38,823 nucleotides of DNA from Firmicutes bacterium UBA6811 (lineage in GTDB: Bacteria > Bacillota > SHA-98 > UBA4971). The stretch is taken from positions 39,520-78,342 of the forward strand of contig DKEX01000028.1 of assembly GCA_002452295.1 (NCBI GenBank). Reading direction: 5' to 3'. Position 1 is the first letter of the stretch; every line of letters starts with the position of its first letter. The translations under genes and the position numbers were made by a program. The notes under the pieces were generated by a model. That model worked only from the letters and a program-made list of their open reading frames with translations. It did no database searches and was not told the DNA's origin. Shown piece by piece: positions 23,700 through 32,124 of the stretch.

Positions 23700-24053
23700 C
23701 TTTCCTCATCCATTCTGCCTCGGCGCGTCACCGCCTCGAGGCTCAGTCTGCATGCCTCAACAGCTTCGCAGCGCCGAAAGGCCACCTTGTCACGTCCTCA
23801 CCGCCCACATGGAGCACCCCGTCACGCGGACACCGGATCTTGGCCAGGTAGGTTCGGCGCTCTTCGCCTTGCACGCCGAGCCTCGCCTGAGTTGGATACC
23901 CGTTGCACGTCCTGAAACCGCGTAGGTTGGCGGTCTCTCCAGAGATCGCACTCCGTGGAACCCACCGGCCGTCAACAGCAGTATCCCCCGAACCCGCGGC
24001 AACTGGCAAGAGTCGGCGCCGGGCGCACGGGACTGCAGATCCACTTCCCCGGG
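23700..24053. other. Long unassigned spacer between the T-box terminator and valS
   Basis: About 350 bases with no recognised gene. T-box leaders usually end within about 100 bases of the gene they control. One frame on the minus strand is open from the T-box down to 23743, but its first part is riboswitch sequence, so it is not annotated. Near 23690-23715 a 12-codon frame (MDEERRERHLRL) and an AAAGGAGG facing a downstream ACCTCC could form a small leader-peptide or hairpin element. Confidence 0.4.
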
Positions 24054-24097
24054 AAAACTCAAGAGCCCCTTTCGCCGTGTCAAGGGCGAAAGGGGCT
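24054..24097 (-). terminator. T-box terminator hairpin of the valS leader
   Basis: A perfect 13-base-pair stem (24064-24076 with 24085-24097; AGCCCCTTTCGCC and its complement) with an eight-base loop is followed on the minus strand by CTTGAGTTTT. It lies just after the T-box sequence, as expected for the terminator that alternates with the antiterminator. Confidence 0.85.
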
Positions 24098-24356
24098 AAC
24101 TCCCGCGGTACCACCTTGCTTCCCGCATCTGTTGCTTGCGCAAAGATACAGGCGCTCGATTGCTGTAACGGGCTGCCCGTCGAGGCCTACATGCGCTGGT
24201 ACCGCAACTGCCACCGCATCTCAACCCCGATGCTCCGGAGCGACCTTCGGTGCGGCCTTGTCCCGGGAAGCCTTCCAGCCGGTGAGCCTCCCTCTCTCAG
24301 GGCAGCGCCGCCCTACTCCTCTCCATCAACGCATGTGCTCATTGTCGCGTTGTATT
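24054..24356 (-). promoter_or_regulatory. T-box riboswitch controlling valS
   Basis: The minus-strand leader contains the T-box core AAGGTGGTACCGCG (24104-24117), Stem I elements GATGGAGAGGAGTAGG (near 24312-24327) and AGAGAGG (near 24292), and the terminator at 24054-24097. The probable specifier is GTC (24242-24244, in GAAGGTCGC), a valine codon followed by a purine, which matches the downstream gene. Uncharged tRNA-Val would stabilise the antiterminator and allow valS transcription. Confidence 0.9.
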
Positions 24357-24362
24357 GCCTGT

Positions 24363-24391
24363 ATAATACAACACGCGCCCGGGTCCGTCAA
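24363..24391 (-). promoter_or_regulatory. Sigma-A-type promoter of the valS leader
   Basis: TTGACG (24386-24391) and TATTAT (24363-24368) are separated by exactly 17 bases on the minus strand, immediately upstream of the T-box leader. This is one of the two best promoters in the window. Confidence 0.85.
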
Positions 24392-24430
24392 GTGTCCGAC
24401 TTGCCTCTTGTCGTCGGCCTGTGATAATGT

Positions 24431-24449
24431 CACCCTGTAAGCGAGGGTG
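24431..24449 (-). terminator. Weak hairpin after the glycosyltransferase gene
   Basis: CACCCT (24431-24436) and AGGGTG (24444-24449) can pair with a seven-base loop right after the stop codon at 24450. There is no T-tract, so terminator function is uncertain. A neighbouring GTCACCCT repeat overlaps the stop codon. Confidence 0.3.
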
Positions 24450-25094
24450 TCACCCTCTCATGTGAGTCACTATATCCCAGTACATCCTGAGGCGCGCGCC
24501 AAACCCCTTCAGGCCGCCGCACTTCTCCTCCTTCATCACCTGCGACACCCCGTGCAGGACGACCCGCTTGACCCTCGCGCCGCACGAAGCAAGGTGCCTG
24601 TTGAGCATGACCTCCACGCCGAACCGGGCATCCTCCATCGGGACGTCGCGCACGAGCGCCGCTCTCACGGCGCGCTGGCCCGACAGCCCCGGCGTAAGCT
24701 TCTGGGCAAGCGCGGTCGACGTCCTGCCGCCCGCGAACACGCCCAGGGTAGCATCGGCCTCGCCCGAAACCACCGGGCGGACTAGCTCGTCGACATGTTC
24801 CGGCGTAAGCCCGACAAGGTCGGCGTCTATGAACGCCACCACCTCGGCGCTCGTCGCCGCAAGCCCGGCCTTCATAGCCCCGCCCTTCCCCCTGTTGCGC
24901 GCAAGCTCCACAGCCCGCGCCCCCAGGGACCGTGCCACGTCTGCCGTATCGTCGGTCGAGCCGTCGCTCACGACGATAACCTCCGACACCAGGGCCGCGC
25001 CCAGGGCCGCGGCGATGACCCGCCCGATGCGCGCACCCTCGTTATACGCAGGAATGATCACCGCCGCGCTGGTCGTGCCGCGCTTGCCGCCCAT
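24450..25094 (-). CDS. Family 2 glycosyltransferase
   Basis: A 214-residue GT-A fold enzyme with VIIPAYNEGARIGRVI (12-27), VVSDGSTDDTADVARSLGA near 41-59, a GKGGAMKAGL segment near 69-78 and a metal-binding FIDADLVGL (near 88-96). It lacks membrane helices, unlike dolichol-phosphate-type relatives with C-terminal anchors. The donor and acceptor are unknown; related small enzymes make glucosyl-phosphoglycerate or modify lipid carriers. It starts two bases after ispG, so it is the last gene of the isoprenoid/lipid block. Confidence 0.85.
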   Translation of the reverse strand: MGGKRGTTSAAVIIPAYNEGARIGRVIAAALGAALVSEVIVVSDGSTDDTADVARSLGARAVELARNRGKGGAMKAGLAATSAEVVAFIDADLVGLTPEHVDELVRPVVSGEADATLGVFAGGRTSTALAQKLTPGLSGQRAVRAALVRDVPMEDARFGVEVMLNRHLASCGARVKRVVLHGVSQVMKEEKCGGLKGFGARLRMYWDIVTHMRG

Positions 25095-25096
25095 GT

Positions 25097-26185
25097 CTAC
25101 ACCAGCCCCCCGGCTGCGTCCCGCCGCTCCCGGGCGATCTTTCGTATCTCCTCGACCAGCCTCTCTACGACCTCGCCGTCGGGAACCCTCCCAACGGGCT
25201 TCCCGTGTGCGAACAGAAGTCCCGCGCCCTCGCCGAGGGCGACCCCGATGTCCGCCTCGCGCGCTTCGCCGGGGCCGTTGACCTCGCAGCCCATCACCGC
25301 AGCTTTCAGGGGGACGTCGATCCCGGCGACCCTGCGCTCCACTTCCTCGACCATCCCGAAGAGATCCCCATGACAGCGGCCGCAGGTCGGACAGGATATG
25401 ATCTCGACGCCGAACTGTCTTTGGCCCACGGCCGACAGGATATCCCTCGCGACCCTCACTTCCTCCTCAGGCTCCGCTGTGAGGGACACGCGGATGGTGT
25501 CGCCGATTCCCTTAAGGAGAAGCGCTCCTATGACCACGGCGGACTTCACCGTGCCCGCCCTGGGGCCGCCGGCCTCAGTGAGCCCGACGTGCAGAGGATA
25601 GTCGGTCGCCTCCGCGATGGCCTCGCAGCCCTCAACCGTGGTGACCACGTCGGACGCCTTGATCGATATGACGATGTCGCCAAAGCCCTCGTCTTCGAGA
25701 AGGCCCGCGCTGCGCCTCGCGCTCTCCACCAGCGCATCAGCGCAGGGCCTGCCAAACTTCGCAAGCAGGTCCTTCTCGAGGGATCCGGAGTTCACGCCCA
25801 CCCTGATGGGTATGCCGCGCTCCCTCGCGGCCCTTGCGACTTCCCTGACCCTCTCCCTGCCGCCGATGTTCCCGGGGTTTATCCGAAGCTTGTCCGCACC
25901 GGCGGCTATCGCTGCAAGCGCAAGCCTGTAATCGAAGTGGATGTCGGCGACAAGCGGTAGCGGCGACCTGCGCCGTATCTCGGCAAGCGCCTCCGCGGCG
26001 GCGGCATCGGGGATGGCGCACCGCGCGATCTCGCAGCCCGCCTGGGCGAGCCTTTCAAGCTGACGTAGCGTGCCGTCGACATCCCTCGTGTCGGTCTTTG
26101 TCATGGACTGTACGGTGACCGGGGCGCCGCCCCCGATGGCGACGTCTCCAACCCTGACCTTGCGCGTCCTGCGCCTTCCGATCAT
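25097..26185 (-). CDS. ispG: 4-hydroxy-3-methylbut-2-enyl-diphosphate synthase
   Basis: Reductively converts MEcPP to HMBPP in the non-mevalonate isoprenoid pathway. The 362-residue protein has the [4Fe-4S] ligands Cys265, Cys268, Cys300 and Glu307 (SCPTC; MGCEVNGPGE), aligned with the E. coli residues shifted by five. The TIM-barrel part carries VQSMTKTDTRDVD (25-37). The bacterial two-domain form is complete. It lies 33 bases after rseP in the order dxr-rseP-ispG that is typical of Bacillota. It needs ferredoxin or flavodoxin as electron donor, and a small ferredoxin is encoded in the same block. Confidence 0.97.
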   Translation of the reverse strand: MIGRRRTRKVRVGDVAIGGGAPVTVQSMTKTDTRDVDGTLRQLERLAQAGCEIARCAIPDAAAAEALAEIRRRSPLPLVADIHFDYRLALAAIAAGADKLRINPGNIGGRERVREVARAARERGIPIRVGVNSGSLEKDLLAKFGRPCADALVESARRSAGLLEDEGFGDIVISIKASDVVTTVEGCEAIAEATDYPLHVGLTEAGGPRAGTVKSAVVIGALLLKGIGDTIRVSLTAEPEEEVRVARDILSAVGQRQFGVEIISCPTCGRCHGDLFGMVEEVERRVAGIDVPLKAAVMGCEVNGPGEAREADIGVALGEGAGLLFAHGKPVGRVPDGEVVERLVEEIRKIARERRDAAGGLV

Positions 26186-26218
26186 CGTCGTCCTCCCTGC
26201 TCCTTCCGTGCCTGGTAG

Positions 26219-27283
26219 CTAGCCGAGACGCCCGCCCAGCCTGGCGATATCGGACAGCGTCGCGAACGCCATGATGAGCATCAGGATGGCCATGCCGACC
26301 ATGCGTGCGAACGCCTCCTGTTCCTCGTCGAGCGGGCGCCTGCGCACAGCCTCGATGCCGAGGAGCACGATCCACCCGCCGTCAAGCACCGGTATGGGAA
26401 GGAGGTTGAGCAGGCCGAGGTTCACGTTGAGCAGGGCCGCAAGGTAAAGCAGGTTTACAAGGCCGAGCCGCGCCGTCTGGCCCACGACCTGGGCTATCCC
26501 GATTGGCCCCGCTACCTCCGCCTTCATCCTGCCGGAAACCATGCGTCCGAGGGTGACCACGAGGTTCCTGGCCACGTCCACCGTGAACGTGGCCCCGGTG
26601 CGCACCGCCTTCAGCACGCCCGCAGGCTGCCACGGCTCTGAGAGCAGCACCCCGATGACGCCCCCGCCGGTCTCGGGATCCTTTGCGGGCGTCACCTGGA
26701 AACTCATCCTGGCGCCTTCCCGCTCAACCGTGATGGTGATGGGCTTTCCCAGGGCCGCCGAGATGGCATCCCTCACTTCCGCCACCGTCTCGGTGGTGGC
26801 CCGCCCGACCGCTACTATCCTGTCGCCCGCCTGTAGCCCCGCCGCCTGCGCAGGCATCCCCGGGTACACCTCGGACACAACCGCCGCCGGCACACCTGCG
26901 GCCACGAAGACGATGGCGAAGAACACGAACGCCATTACGAAGTTCATGAACGGCCCTGCAAGGATGGTGGCGATCCTCCATCCCAGGGGCTTCGCCCGGA
27001 AGCTGCGCGGGTCGCCCGCGTCCACGTCGTCCTGCGGGTTATCCGGGCGGTCGAGGCCGGCGAACTTCACAAAGGCGCCGAGGGGAAGCGCACGCAACGA
27101 GTAAACCGTCTCCCCCCGTTTCCGGCGCCATATGAGCGGGCCGAAGCCCAGCGCGAACTCGTACACCTTTATGCCGGCGGCCTTGCCGGCGGCAAAGTGC
27201 CCAAGCTCGTGCGACAGGGTGAATGTCGCGAACACAAAGGCAAACGCCAGCACCGTAATGGTCACGGTTTCAACCACGTGCAT
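26219..27283 (-). CDS. rseP: RIP metalloprotease RseP/RasP (site-2 protease)
   Basis: An intramembrane zinc protease that cuts anti-sigma factors and signal-peptide remnants. It has 354 residues from the ATG at 27283, which follows GAGGAGG; an upstream in-frame ATG at 27463 lies in dxr and is rejected. The zinc site HELGH (25-29) is in the first membrane helix. A PDZ domain (about 120-200) follows, and the LDG motif (PVLDGG) lies in the third helix region. The start overlaps the dxr end by 14 bases. Confidence 0.95.
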   Translation of the reverse strand: MHVVETVTITVLAFAFVFATFTLSHELGHFAAGKAAGIKVYEFALGFGPLIWRRKRGETVYSLRALPLGAFVKFAGLDRPDNPQDDVDAGDPRSFRAKPLGWRIATILAGPFMNFVMAFVFFAIVFVAAGVPAAVVSEVYPGMPAQAAGLQAGDRIVAVGRATTETVAEVRDAISAALGKPITITVEREGARMSFQVTPAKDPETGGGVIGVLLSEPWQPAGVLKAVRTGATFTVDVARNLVVTLGRMVSGRMKAEVAGPIGIAQVVGQTARLGLVNLLYLAALLNVNLGLLNLLPIPVLDGGWIVLLGIEAVRRRPLDEEQEAFARMVGMAILMLIMAFATLSDIARLGGRLG

Positions 27284-28454
27284 GTCCTCCTCTTCCCGCC
27301 ACGCGTCGTGCGACGCGGAGCCTCGCCCACCTGTCGGCCGCAAGCACCTCTTCAGGAGAGCGCGCATCGACTGGATCATGGCTTGCCATGGCGTCCTCCA
27401 CGAGGGCGGGGATATCACAGAACCCGATCCGCCCCGCGAGGAACATCCTGACAGCCTCCTCATTCGCCGCGCTCAGCACGCACGGCATGGTCCCACCCGC
27501 GCGCACTGCCTCGTAGCCCAGGCGCAGCGCAGGGAACCTCGCCACATCGGGCGGCTCGAAGGTCAGGGCGCCCAGGCTCGCCACATCGAGCGTCCTCGCG
27601 TGCCCCGCCGCACGCCCGGGGTACGTAAGAGCATACTGGATGGGGAGTCTCATGTCGGGCGCGCCGAGCTGGGCCAGGATCGACCCGTCAATGAGCTCCA
27701 CCATTGAATGGACGATGCTCTGCGGGTGGACCACCACGTCGATGCGGTCCGGATCCACCCCGAAAAGCCATCTCGCCTCGATCAGCTCGAGCGCCTTGTT
27801 CATGAGCGTCCCGGAGTCGATGGTGATCTTGGCGCCCATGGACCACGTCGGATGGCACAGCGCCTCGTCCGGGCGCACCCGCTCGAGCTCGCCCGCCGGG
27901 AGCGTCCGAAACGGTCCGCCGGAGGCCGTGAGGATGAGCCTCTTCACCTCGGACATCCTCCGCCCCCCAAGGCACTGGAAGATGGCCGAGTGCTCGCTGT
28001 CCACCGGCACGATGGAGGCGCCGTGCCGCGCCGCCTCGTCCGTGACGAGCTTCCCTGCAGCCACGAGGGTCTCCTTGTTCGCAAGGGCGATGGTCTTTCC
28101 GTGCCGGATGGCCGCGAGGGTGGGTTTGAGCCCTGCTATTCCCACAACCGCCGACAACACGAGGTCCGCCTCGGGGCACGATGCAACGCGTTCGGCGGCG
28201 CAATCGCCCGAGACAACCTCGACCGGCATGCCCCCGAGCCGCTCCCGCAGCGCCCGCGCAGCGCCCTCGTCGGCAACGCCGACCATGCGCGGCGCCCATC
28301 GCCGCACCTGCGTCTCCAGAAGGCCGATGTTGCTCCCGGCGGCAAGGCCGACCACCCTGACGGAGTCGCCAAGCCATTCTGCCACTTCAAGGGCCTGGGT
28401 GCCGATGGACCCGGTGGACCCCAGGATCACGAGGCCTCGCTGCAACCATCCCAC
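27270..28454 (-). CDS. dxr: 1-deoxy-D-xylulose 5-phosphate reductoisomerase
   Basis: Commits carbon to isoprenoids by making MEP from DXP with NADPH. The 394-residue protein has the NADPH motif GSTGSIG (12-18), LANKETLVAAG, metal ligands Asp152 and Glu154 in VDSEHSAIFQ with Glu223, and HPTWSMGAKITIDSG. It is complete. The ATG at 28454 follows GAGGAG. It lies 11 bases after the YtvI-like gene and overlaps rseP. Confidence 0.97.
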   Translation of the reverse strand: MGWLQRGLVILGSTGSIGTQALEVAEWLGDSVRVVGLAAGSNIGLLETQVRRWAPRMVGVADEGAARALRERLGGMPVEVVSGDCAAERVASCPEADLVLSAVVGIAGLKPTLAAIRHGKTIALANKETLVAAGKLVTDEAARHGASIVPVDSEHSAIFQCLGGRRMSEVKRLILTASGGPFRTLPAGELERVRPDEALCHPTWSMGAKITIDSGTLMNKALELIEARWLFGVDPDRIDVVVHPQSIVHSMVELIDGSILAQLGAPDMRLPIQYALTYPGRAAGHARTLDVASLGALTFEPPDVARFPALRLGYEAVRAGGTMPCVLSAANEEAVRMFLAGRIGFCDIPALVEDAMASHDPVDARSPEEVLAADRWARLRVARRVAGRGGHARG

Positions 28455-28465
28455 TCCTCACCCTA

Positions 28466-29512
28466 TCATTCCCTGGGCACCAGAGGCAGCAGGCCCCCGC
28501 GGGCCATGGCCTTGATAATGATGACAAAGAATGGGCCAATGACGATCCCACTCGCGCCGAAGAGCCGTACGCCCACGTACACCGCCACGAGGATGGCAAG
28601 CGGGTGGACGCCCACATTCGCCCCGACAACCCTGGGCTCAGCCCCTTTGCGCAGAACGAACTGCACGGCCATGAGCGCCGCGATGACGATGGCCTCGAAG
28701 AGCTGCCTCCGGATGCCGTAGTACACTATCATCGGCACGTATAGCGTGCCGGGCCCGACGACTGGTATCAGGTCGAGTACCCCGCACAGGATCCCGAGAA
28801 GCCACGCATAGCCCGTGCCTGCTACCGTGAATCCGATGATGCTCACCACGGTCGTGATCATGATGAGTATGAACTGCGCCCTTATGAACCCGAGGGTGGC
28901 GGATACCACCTCCGCCCTCATGGCCCGCCCCTTCTCACGCCACCTGGAAGGCGTGAGGCTCATGAGGAACTCTGATATCTGCCTCTTGTCGCGGCTCATG
29001 AAGAAGGCCGCAAAGAAGCTGACTATGAGGATAAAGCCGATGTTCGGGAGGGCCGTCACCATGCCCGTGATCCTCGCAAGAACGCTCTCGACAGCCAGGT
29101 ACAGCTTATACTGGTTGTTTCTTATGGCATCTATCACCGGAGGAGGCAACTCGCGGTAGAACCTCTCCACGTCCTCGATGACCTTGGCCAGCATCTCCTC
29201 GAAGCTCACGTTATACATGGGCAAGGCCCGCGAGAGATCCTGGATCTCGAGGTAGAGGCGGGATACGCCCACAACAACCCCAACGCTCACCACCACGAGG
29301 AGCAGGCAGAGCATTATGAGGACGGCGCTGCCCCTCGACAGCCTCGCCCGCCGCACCAGGATCTCGACGGGGGGGTCGATGAGGGCTGCCAGGATGAAGG
29401 CGATGATGAACGGCACGAAGTAGGTCAGAACGTACTTGACCACGAGGAAGCCGGCAACGAGCACACCAGCCCATGCCAGGAAATGCTTCCACGTTGCCGA
29501 TAAGCCATGCAA
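28466..29512 (-). CDS. AI-2E family / YtvI-like integral membrane protein
   Basis: A 348-residue protein with about seven or eight membrane helices, in the AI-2E exporter family (PF01594). The pattern of a long soluble segment after helix 3, then IIGFTVAGTGYAWLLGILCGVLDLIPVVGPG, is typical, and several Bacillota members (YtvI) act in sporulation. The start is a TTG at 29512; the ribosome site is weak (GGGGTGG). It interrupts the usual cdsA-dxr neighbourhood. The transported substrate is unknown. Confidence 0.85.
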   Translation of the reverse strand: MHGLSATWKHFLAWAGVLVAGFLVVKYVLTYFVPFIIAFILAALIDPPVEILVRRARLSRGSAVLIMLCLLLVVVSVGVVVGVSRLYLEIQDLSRALPMYNVSFEEMLAKVIEDVERFYRELPPPVIDAIRNNQYKLYLAVESVLARITGMVTALPNIGFILIVSFFAAFFMSRDKRQISEFLMSLTPSRWREKGRAMRAEVVSATLGFIRAQFILIMITTVVSIIGFTVAGTGYAWLLGILCGVLDLIPVVGPGTLYVPMIVYYGIRRQLFEAIVIAALMAVQFVLRKGAEPRVVGANVGVHPLAILVAVYVGVRLFGASGIVIGPFFVIIIKAMARGGLLPLVPRE

Positions 29513-29617
29513 CCTGAACCACCCCGCACCATCCCAGGGCTCTGGCGCCCGGCCGGGCCCCGGCCCCGCTTTCAGCCACGCCGGCGGCCGGCGGTCGCCC
29601 GCCTACCCGCCGACCCC

Positions 29618-30442
29618 TCAAGCTGGAAACAGCAGTACATAATAGTACGCTACGGGTATAGCAAACAACACGCTGTCGATTCTGTCAAGCACTCCCCCGT
29701 GGCCGGGCAGAAAAGCGCCGGAATCCTTTACGTGCGCGTTACGCTTCATGGCAGACTCAGCGAGGTCCCCGGCCTGCCCCGCCACTGATACCGCCATCGA
29801 GAAGAAAACCGCCTGGGCGAGAGGGATCCCGGGCCACCAGCCGGCGAATGCGCCCAGCACCCGCACGGCTACGCCCACGCACACCCCCGTGAGAAGGCCC
29901 AGCACAGCGCCTTCCACGCTCTTGTTGGGGCTTACTCCGGGCATGAGCTTGTGCCTACCGAAAGCGCTCCCCAGGAAGTACGCGCCGGTGTCGTCGGCCC
30001 AGACCGTAACAAGGGCCGCGACGATGTGCCCGAGGCCAGCGCCAGGACCCCCGAGCCGCCTGAGCAGGAGGAGGAGAGCCACGGCCCAGCCCACGTAGGC
30101 CGCTCCAAACACCGTCACCGCCGGGTTCGCGATGGCCAGGTCTGGGCCGCGCCGAAACGTCTGAACGCCGAGGCTGGCGATGATGACTCCGGCCAGGGTG
30201 GCTCCCACCCCGGGGCTCGAGCCGAGGTGCCCTGCGAGGGCGAACGAGACGACCCCCGCCACCCCTACCAGCGCGGCCGGCTCGAGCCCCGCACCCCTGG
30301 CAAGCCGGTAGAACTCGAGAACAGCGGCGACGCCGATGCCTGCTGCCATCACGCCAAGGTACGGCCCACCGGCCACAACAACCGCCATCGCGATGGGCGC
30401 AGCAACAAGTGCACTTGCGACCCTCTCCCGCACGTCCCCCAC
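29618..30442 (-). CDS. cdsA: Phosphatidate cytidylyltransferase
   Basis: Makes CDP-diacylglycerol for phospholipid synthesis in the membrane. The 274-residue protein has several membrane helices and the C-terminal signature MKRNAHVKDSGAFLPGHGG followed by DRIDS. The catalytic metal-binding segment ADDTGAYFLGS is near residues 148-158. It follows uppS by 30 bases in the standard order. Confidence 0.95.
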   Translation of the reverse strand: MGDVRERVASALVAAPIAMAVVVAGGPYLGVMAAGIGVAAVLEFYRLARGAGLEPAALVGVAGVVSFALAGHLGSSPGVGATLAGVIIASLGVQTFRRGPDLAIANPAVTVFGAAYVGWAVALLLLLRRLGGPGAGLGHIVAALVTVWADDTGAYFLGSAFGRHKLMPGVSPNKSVEGAVLGLLTGVCVGVAVRVLGAFAGWWPGIPLAQAVFFSMAVSVAGQAGDLAESAMKRNAHVKDSGAFLPGHGGVLDRIDSVLFAIPVAYYYVLLFPA

Positions 30443-30472
30443 CTCCCTCCATCGCGAGAATCGCCCGCCTAC

Positions 30473-31315
30473 CTAGATGCCACCGAACCTGCGCGCCCTC
30501 CTCTGATATTCCTGGATGGCCCGGCCCAGCTCTCGCCCGGTGAAATCCGGCCAGAGCACGGGGGTCACGTGAAGCTCCGCGTACGCCACCTGCCACAGAA
30601 GGAAGTTGGAGATCCGCATCTCCCCCCCGGTCCGGATCACAAGGTCGGGGTCGGGCACGCCGGCCGTGTACAGGTGCGCCTCCAGTGACGCGCCGTCGAT
30701 CTTGCCCGGCGCAAGGCCGCCGCCGGCCACCTCCTCCGCCACTCGCCTTACGGCCCTTACTATCTCATCGCGCCCGCCATAGTTTATGGCGAGGTTGGTG
30801 AGGATGCCGTCGCCACCCCGGGTCGCCTCCTCAATGCGGTCTATGGCACGCACCACCGCCAAAGGCAGGCCCTCGCGGGCGCCGATCACCCGGATTCGCG
30901 CCCCGAACTCGACGAGGGAGTCCAGCTTCCTCTCGAGCATCTCCACGAGCAGGTTCATAAGGCCGCTCACTTCGTCGGCTGGCCTCTTCCAGTTCTCCGT
31001 GGAGAAGACGTAGAGCGTGATTACCTCTACACCCATGTCGGAGGCGGCCCGAACGACATCCTCGGCCCTGTCCGCGCCCACCCTGTGGCCGGCCAGCCTC
31101 GGCAGGCCTCGCCTGGTCGCCCATCTTCCGTTGCCGTCCATGATTATCGCCACGTGCCGCGGCACATTGGCCCTGTCCAGGGACGCGAGGTCGTCCGGGT
31201 CTACATCCCTCGCTCGAAAGGCAGCCGCCCTCCCGAACAGGCGCACAAGAACCCGAGCAATGTTCGCCAGTGCCGTCACCCCCCTCCGGAGCCACGCACC
31301 CGGTCCTGCACCCAC
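30473..31315 (-). CDS. uppS: Undecaprenyl diphosphate synthase (cis-prenyltransferase)
   Basis: Builds the C55 lipid carrier for cell-wall synthesis. It has HVAIIMDGNGRWA (catalytic Asp60), GHRVGADR, FSTENWKRP, RTGGEMRISNFLLWQ and YAELHVTPVLWPDF, so it is complete. With the GTG start at 31315 it is 280 residues and carries an N-terminal extension of about 50 residues before the conserved core. A later GTG could remove about ten of these; the true start is uncertain because no strong ribosome site is visible. It is separated from the ferredoxin gene by a hairpin. Confidence 0.94.
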   Translation of the reverse strand: MGAGPGAWLRRGVTALANIARVLVRLFGRAAAFRARDVDPDDLASLDRANVPRHVAIIMDGNGRWATRRGLPRLAGHRVGADRAEDVVRAASDMGVEVITLYVFSTENWKRPADEVSGLMNLLVEMLERKLDSLVEFGARIRVIGAREGLPLAVVRAIDRIEEATRGGDGILTNLAINYGGRDEIVRAVRRVAEEVAGGGLAPGKIDGASLEAHLYTAGVPDPDLVIRTGGEMRISNFLLWQVAYAELHVTPVLWPDFTGRELGRAIQEYQRRARRFGGI

Positions 31316-31324
31316 CAGAACAAC

Positions 31325-31361
31325 TCAAGGGGAGGGTGACCTCCCGGCGACCTCCCCTTGA
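31325..31361 (-). terminator. Hairpin between the ferredoxin gene and uppS
   Basis: A perfect 11-base stem, TCAAGGGGAGG (31325-31335) with CCTCCCCTTGA (31351-31361), and a 15-base loop. On the minus strand it is followed by GTTGTTCTGG, which is only moderately T-rich, and the uppS start lies ten bases beyond. It could be a partial terminator or attenuator that lowers transcription of the downstream lipid genes. Confidence 0.5.
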
Positions 31362-31376
31362 ATTCGCACGTGTCCG

Positions 31377-31553
31377 TTATTCCTCTTCCACTATTGCGCC
31401 CGAGGAGCACTCCTCAGCGCACAGACCGCAGTCGGTGCAGACCTCGGGGTCGATAACAAACTTGTCCTCTCCCTCGCTGATCGCCTCAAAGGGGCATACC
31501 TCTTTGCACGAACCGCACTTGGTGCAGTCGTCCGTGATCACATGGGGCAACAC
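31377..31553 (-). CDS. Small 2[4Fe-4S] ferredoxin
   Basis: A 58-residue bacterial-type ferredoxin with Cys10/13/16/20 and Cys39/42/45/49. The GTG at 31553 is chosen because GGGAGG lies five bases before it; a GTG two codons earlier (31559) would overlap that site. It lies 12 bases after frr and before uppS, an unusual place for a ferredoxin. It may donate electrons to IspG in the same block, or serve the hydrogenase and CO dehydrogenase as a general carrier; both are inferences. Confidence 0.93.
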   Translation of the reverse strand: MLPHVITDDCTKCGSCKEVCPFEAISEGEDKFVIDPEVCTDCGLCAEECSSGAIVEEE

Positions 31554-31565
31554 GGTCACCTCCCT

Positions 31566-32123
31566 TCACACTTCCATTATCTCGGCCTCCTTGGCCTCGA
31601 GGAGAGCATCGATCTCCCCTATGAACCTGTCGGTAATCTTCTGCACCTCATCCTGCCCCTTTTTGAGGTCATCCTCGGTTATCTCCTTGCTCCTCTGCTT
31701 TGCCCGGAGCGCGTCGATGGCGTCGCGCCTGGCATTCCGGACGGCGATCCTCATGTCTTCCGCGACCTTCTTCGCGATCTTCACGAGATCCCGCCGCCTC
31801 TCCTCGGTGAGGGTCGGTATGGATATCCGGAGCACCGAGCCGTCGCTCACCGGGGTCAGTGCAAGGTCTGACTTGAGGATGGCCCGCTCGATACCGGGAA
31901 GGACCTTCCGGTCCCATGGCTGGATCACCAGAAGCCTTGCCTCTGGCACAGAGATGCTGGCAAGCTGGTTTATGGGGTACACGTCGCCGTACGCCTCGAC
32001 AGTTATCCTGTCGAGCAGGGCCGGGTTGGCTCTCCCCGTACGAATCTGCGCGAACTCCCGCCGCGTCGCCTCCACGATGTCTTTCATCTTCTGCCCGGCC
32101 CTGGCACGTTCATCATCTGCCAT
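31566..32123 (-). CDS. frr: Ribosome recycling factor
   Basis: Splits post-termination ribosomes together with EF-G. It has 185 residues, the standard length, with IRTGRANPALLDRI, the conserved PWD in VIQPWDRKVLPGIERAI and the C-terminal long helix with DDLKKGQDEVQKITD. The ATG at 32123 follows GGGGGGGAG. It lies one base after the pyrH stop. Confidence 0.97.
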   Translation of the reverse strand: MADDERARAGQKMKDIVEATRREFAQIRTGRANPALLDRITVEAYGDVYPINQLASISVPEARLLVIQPWDRKVLPGIERAILKSDLALTPVSDGSVLRISIPTLTEERRRDLVKIAKKVAEDMRIAVRNARRDAIDALRAKQRSKEITEDDLKKGQDEVQKITDRFIGEIDALLEAKEAEIMEV

Positions 32124-32124
32124 G

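Noticed and set aside
23743..24114. A 123-codon minus-strand frame after the T-box
   Set aside because: Its first third is the T-box and terminator sequence. The rest has no recognised motif and no supported start.
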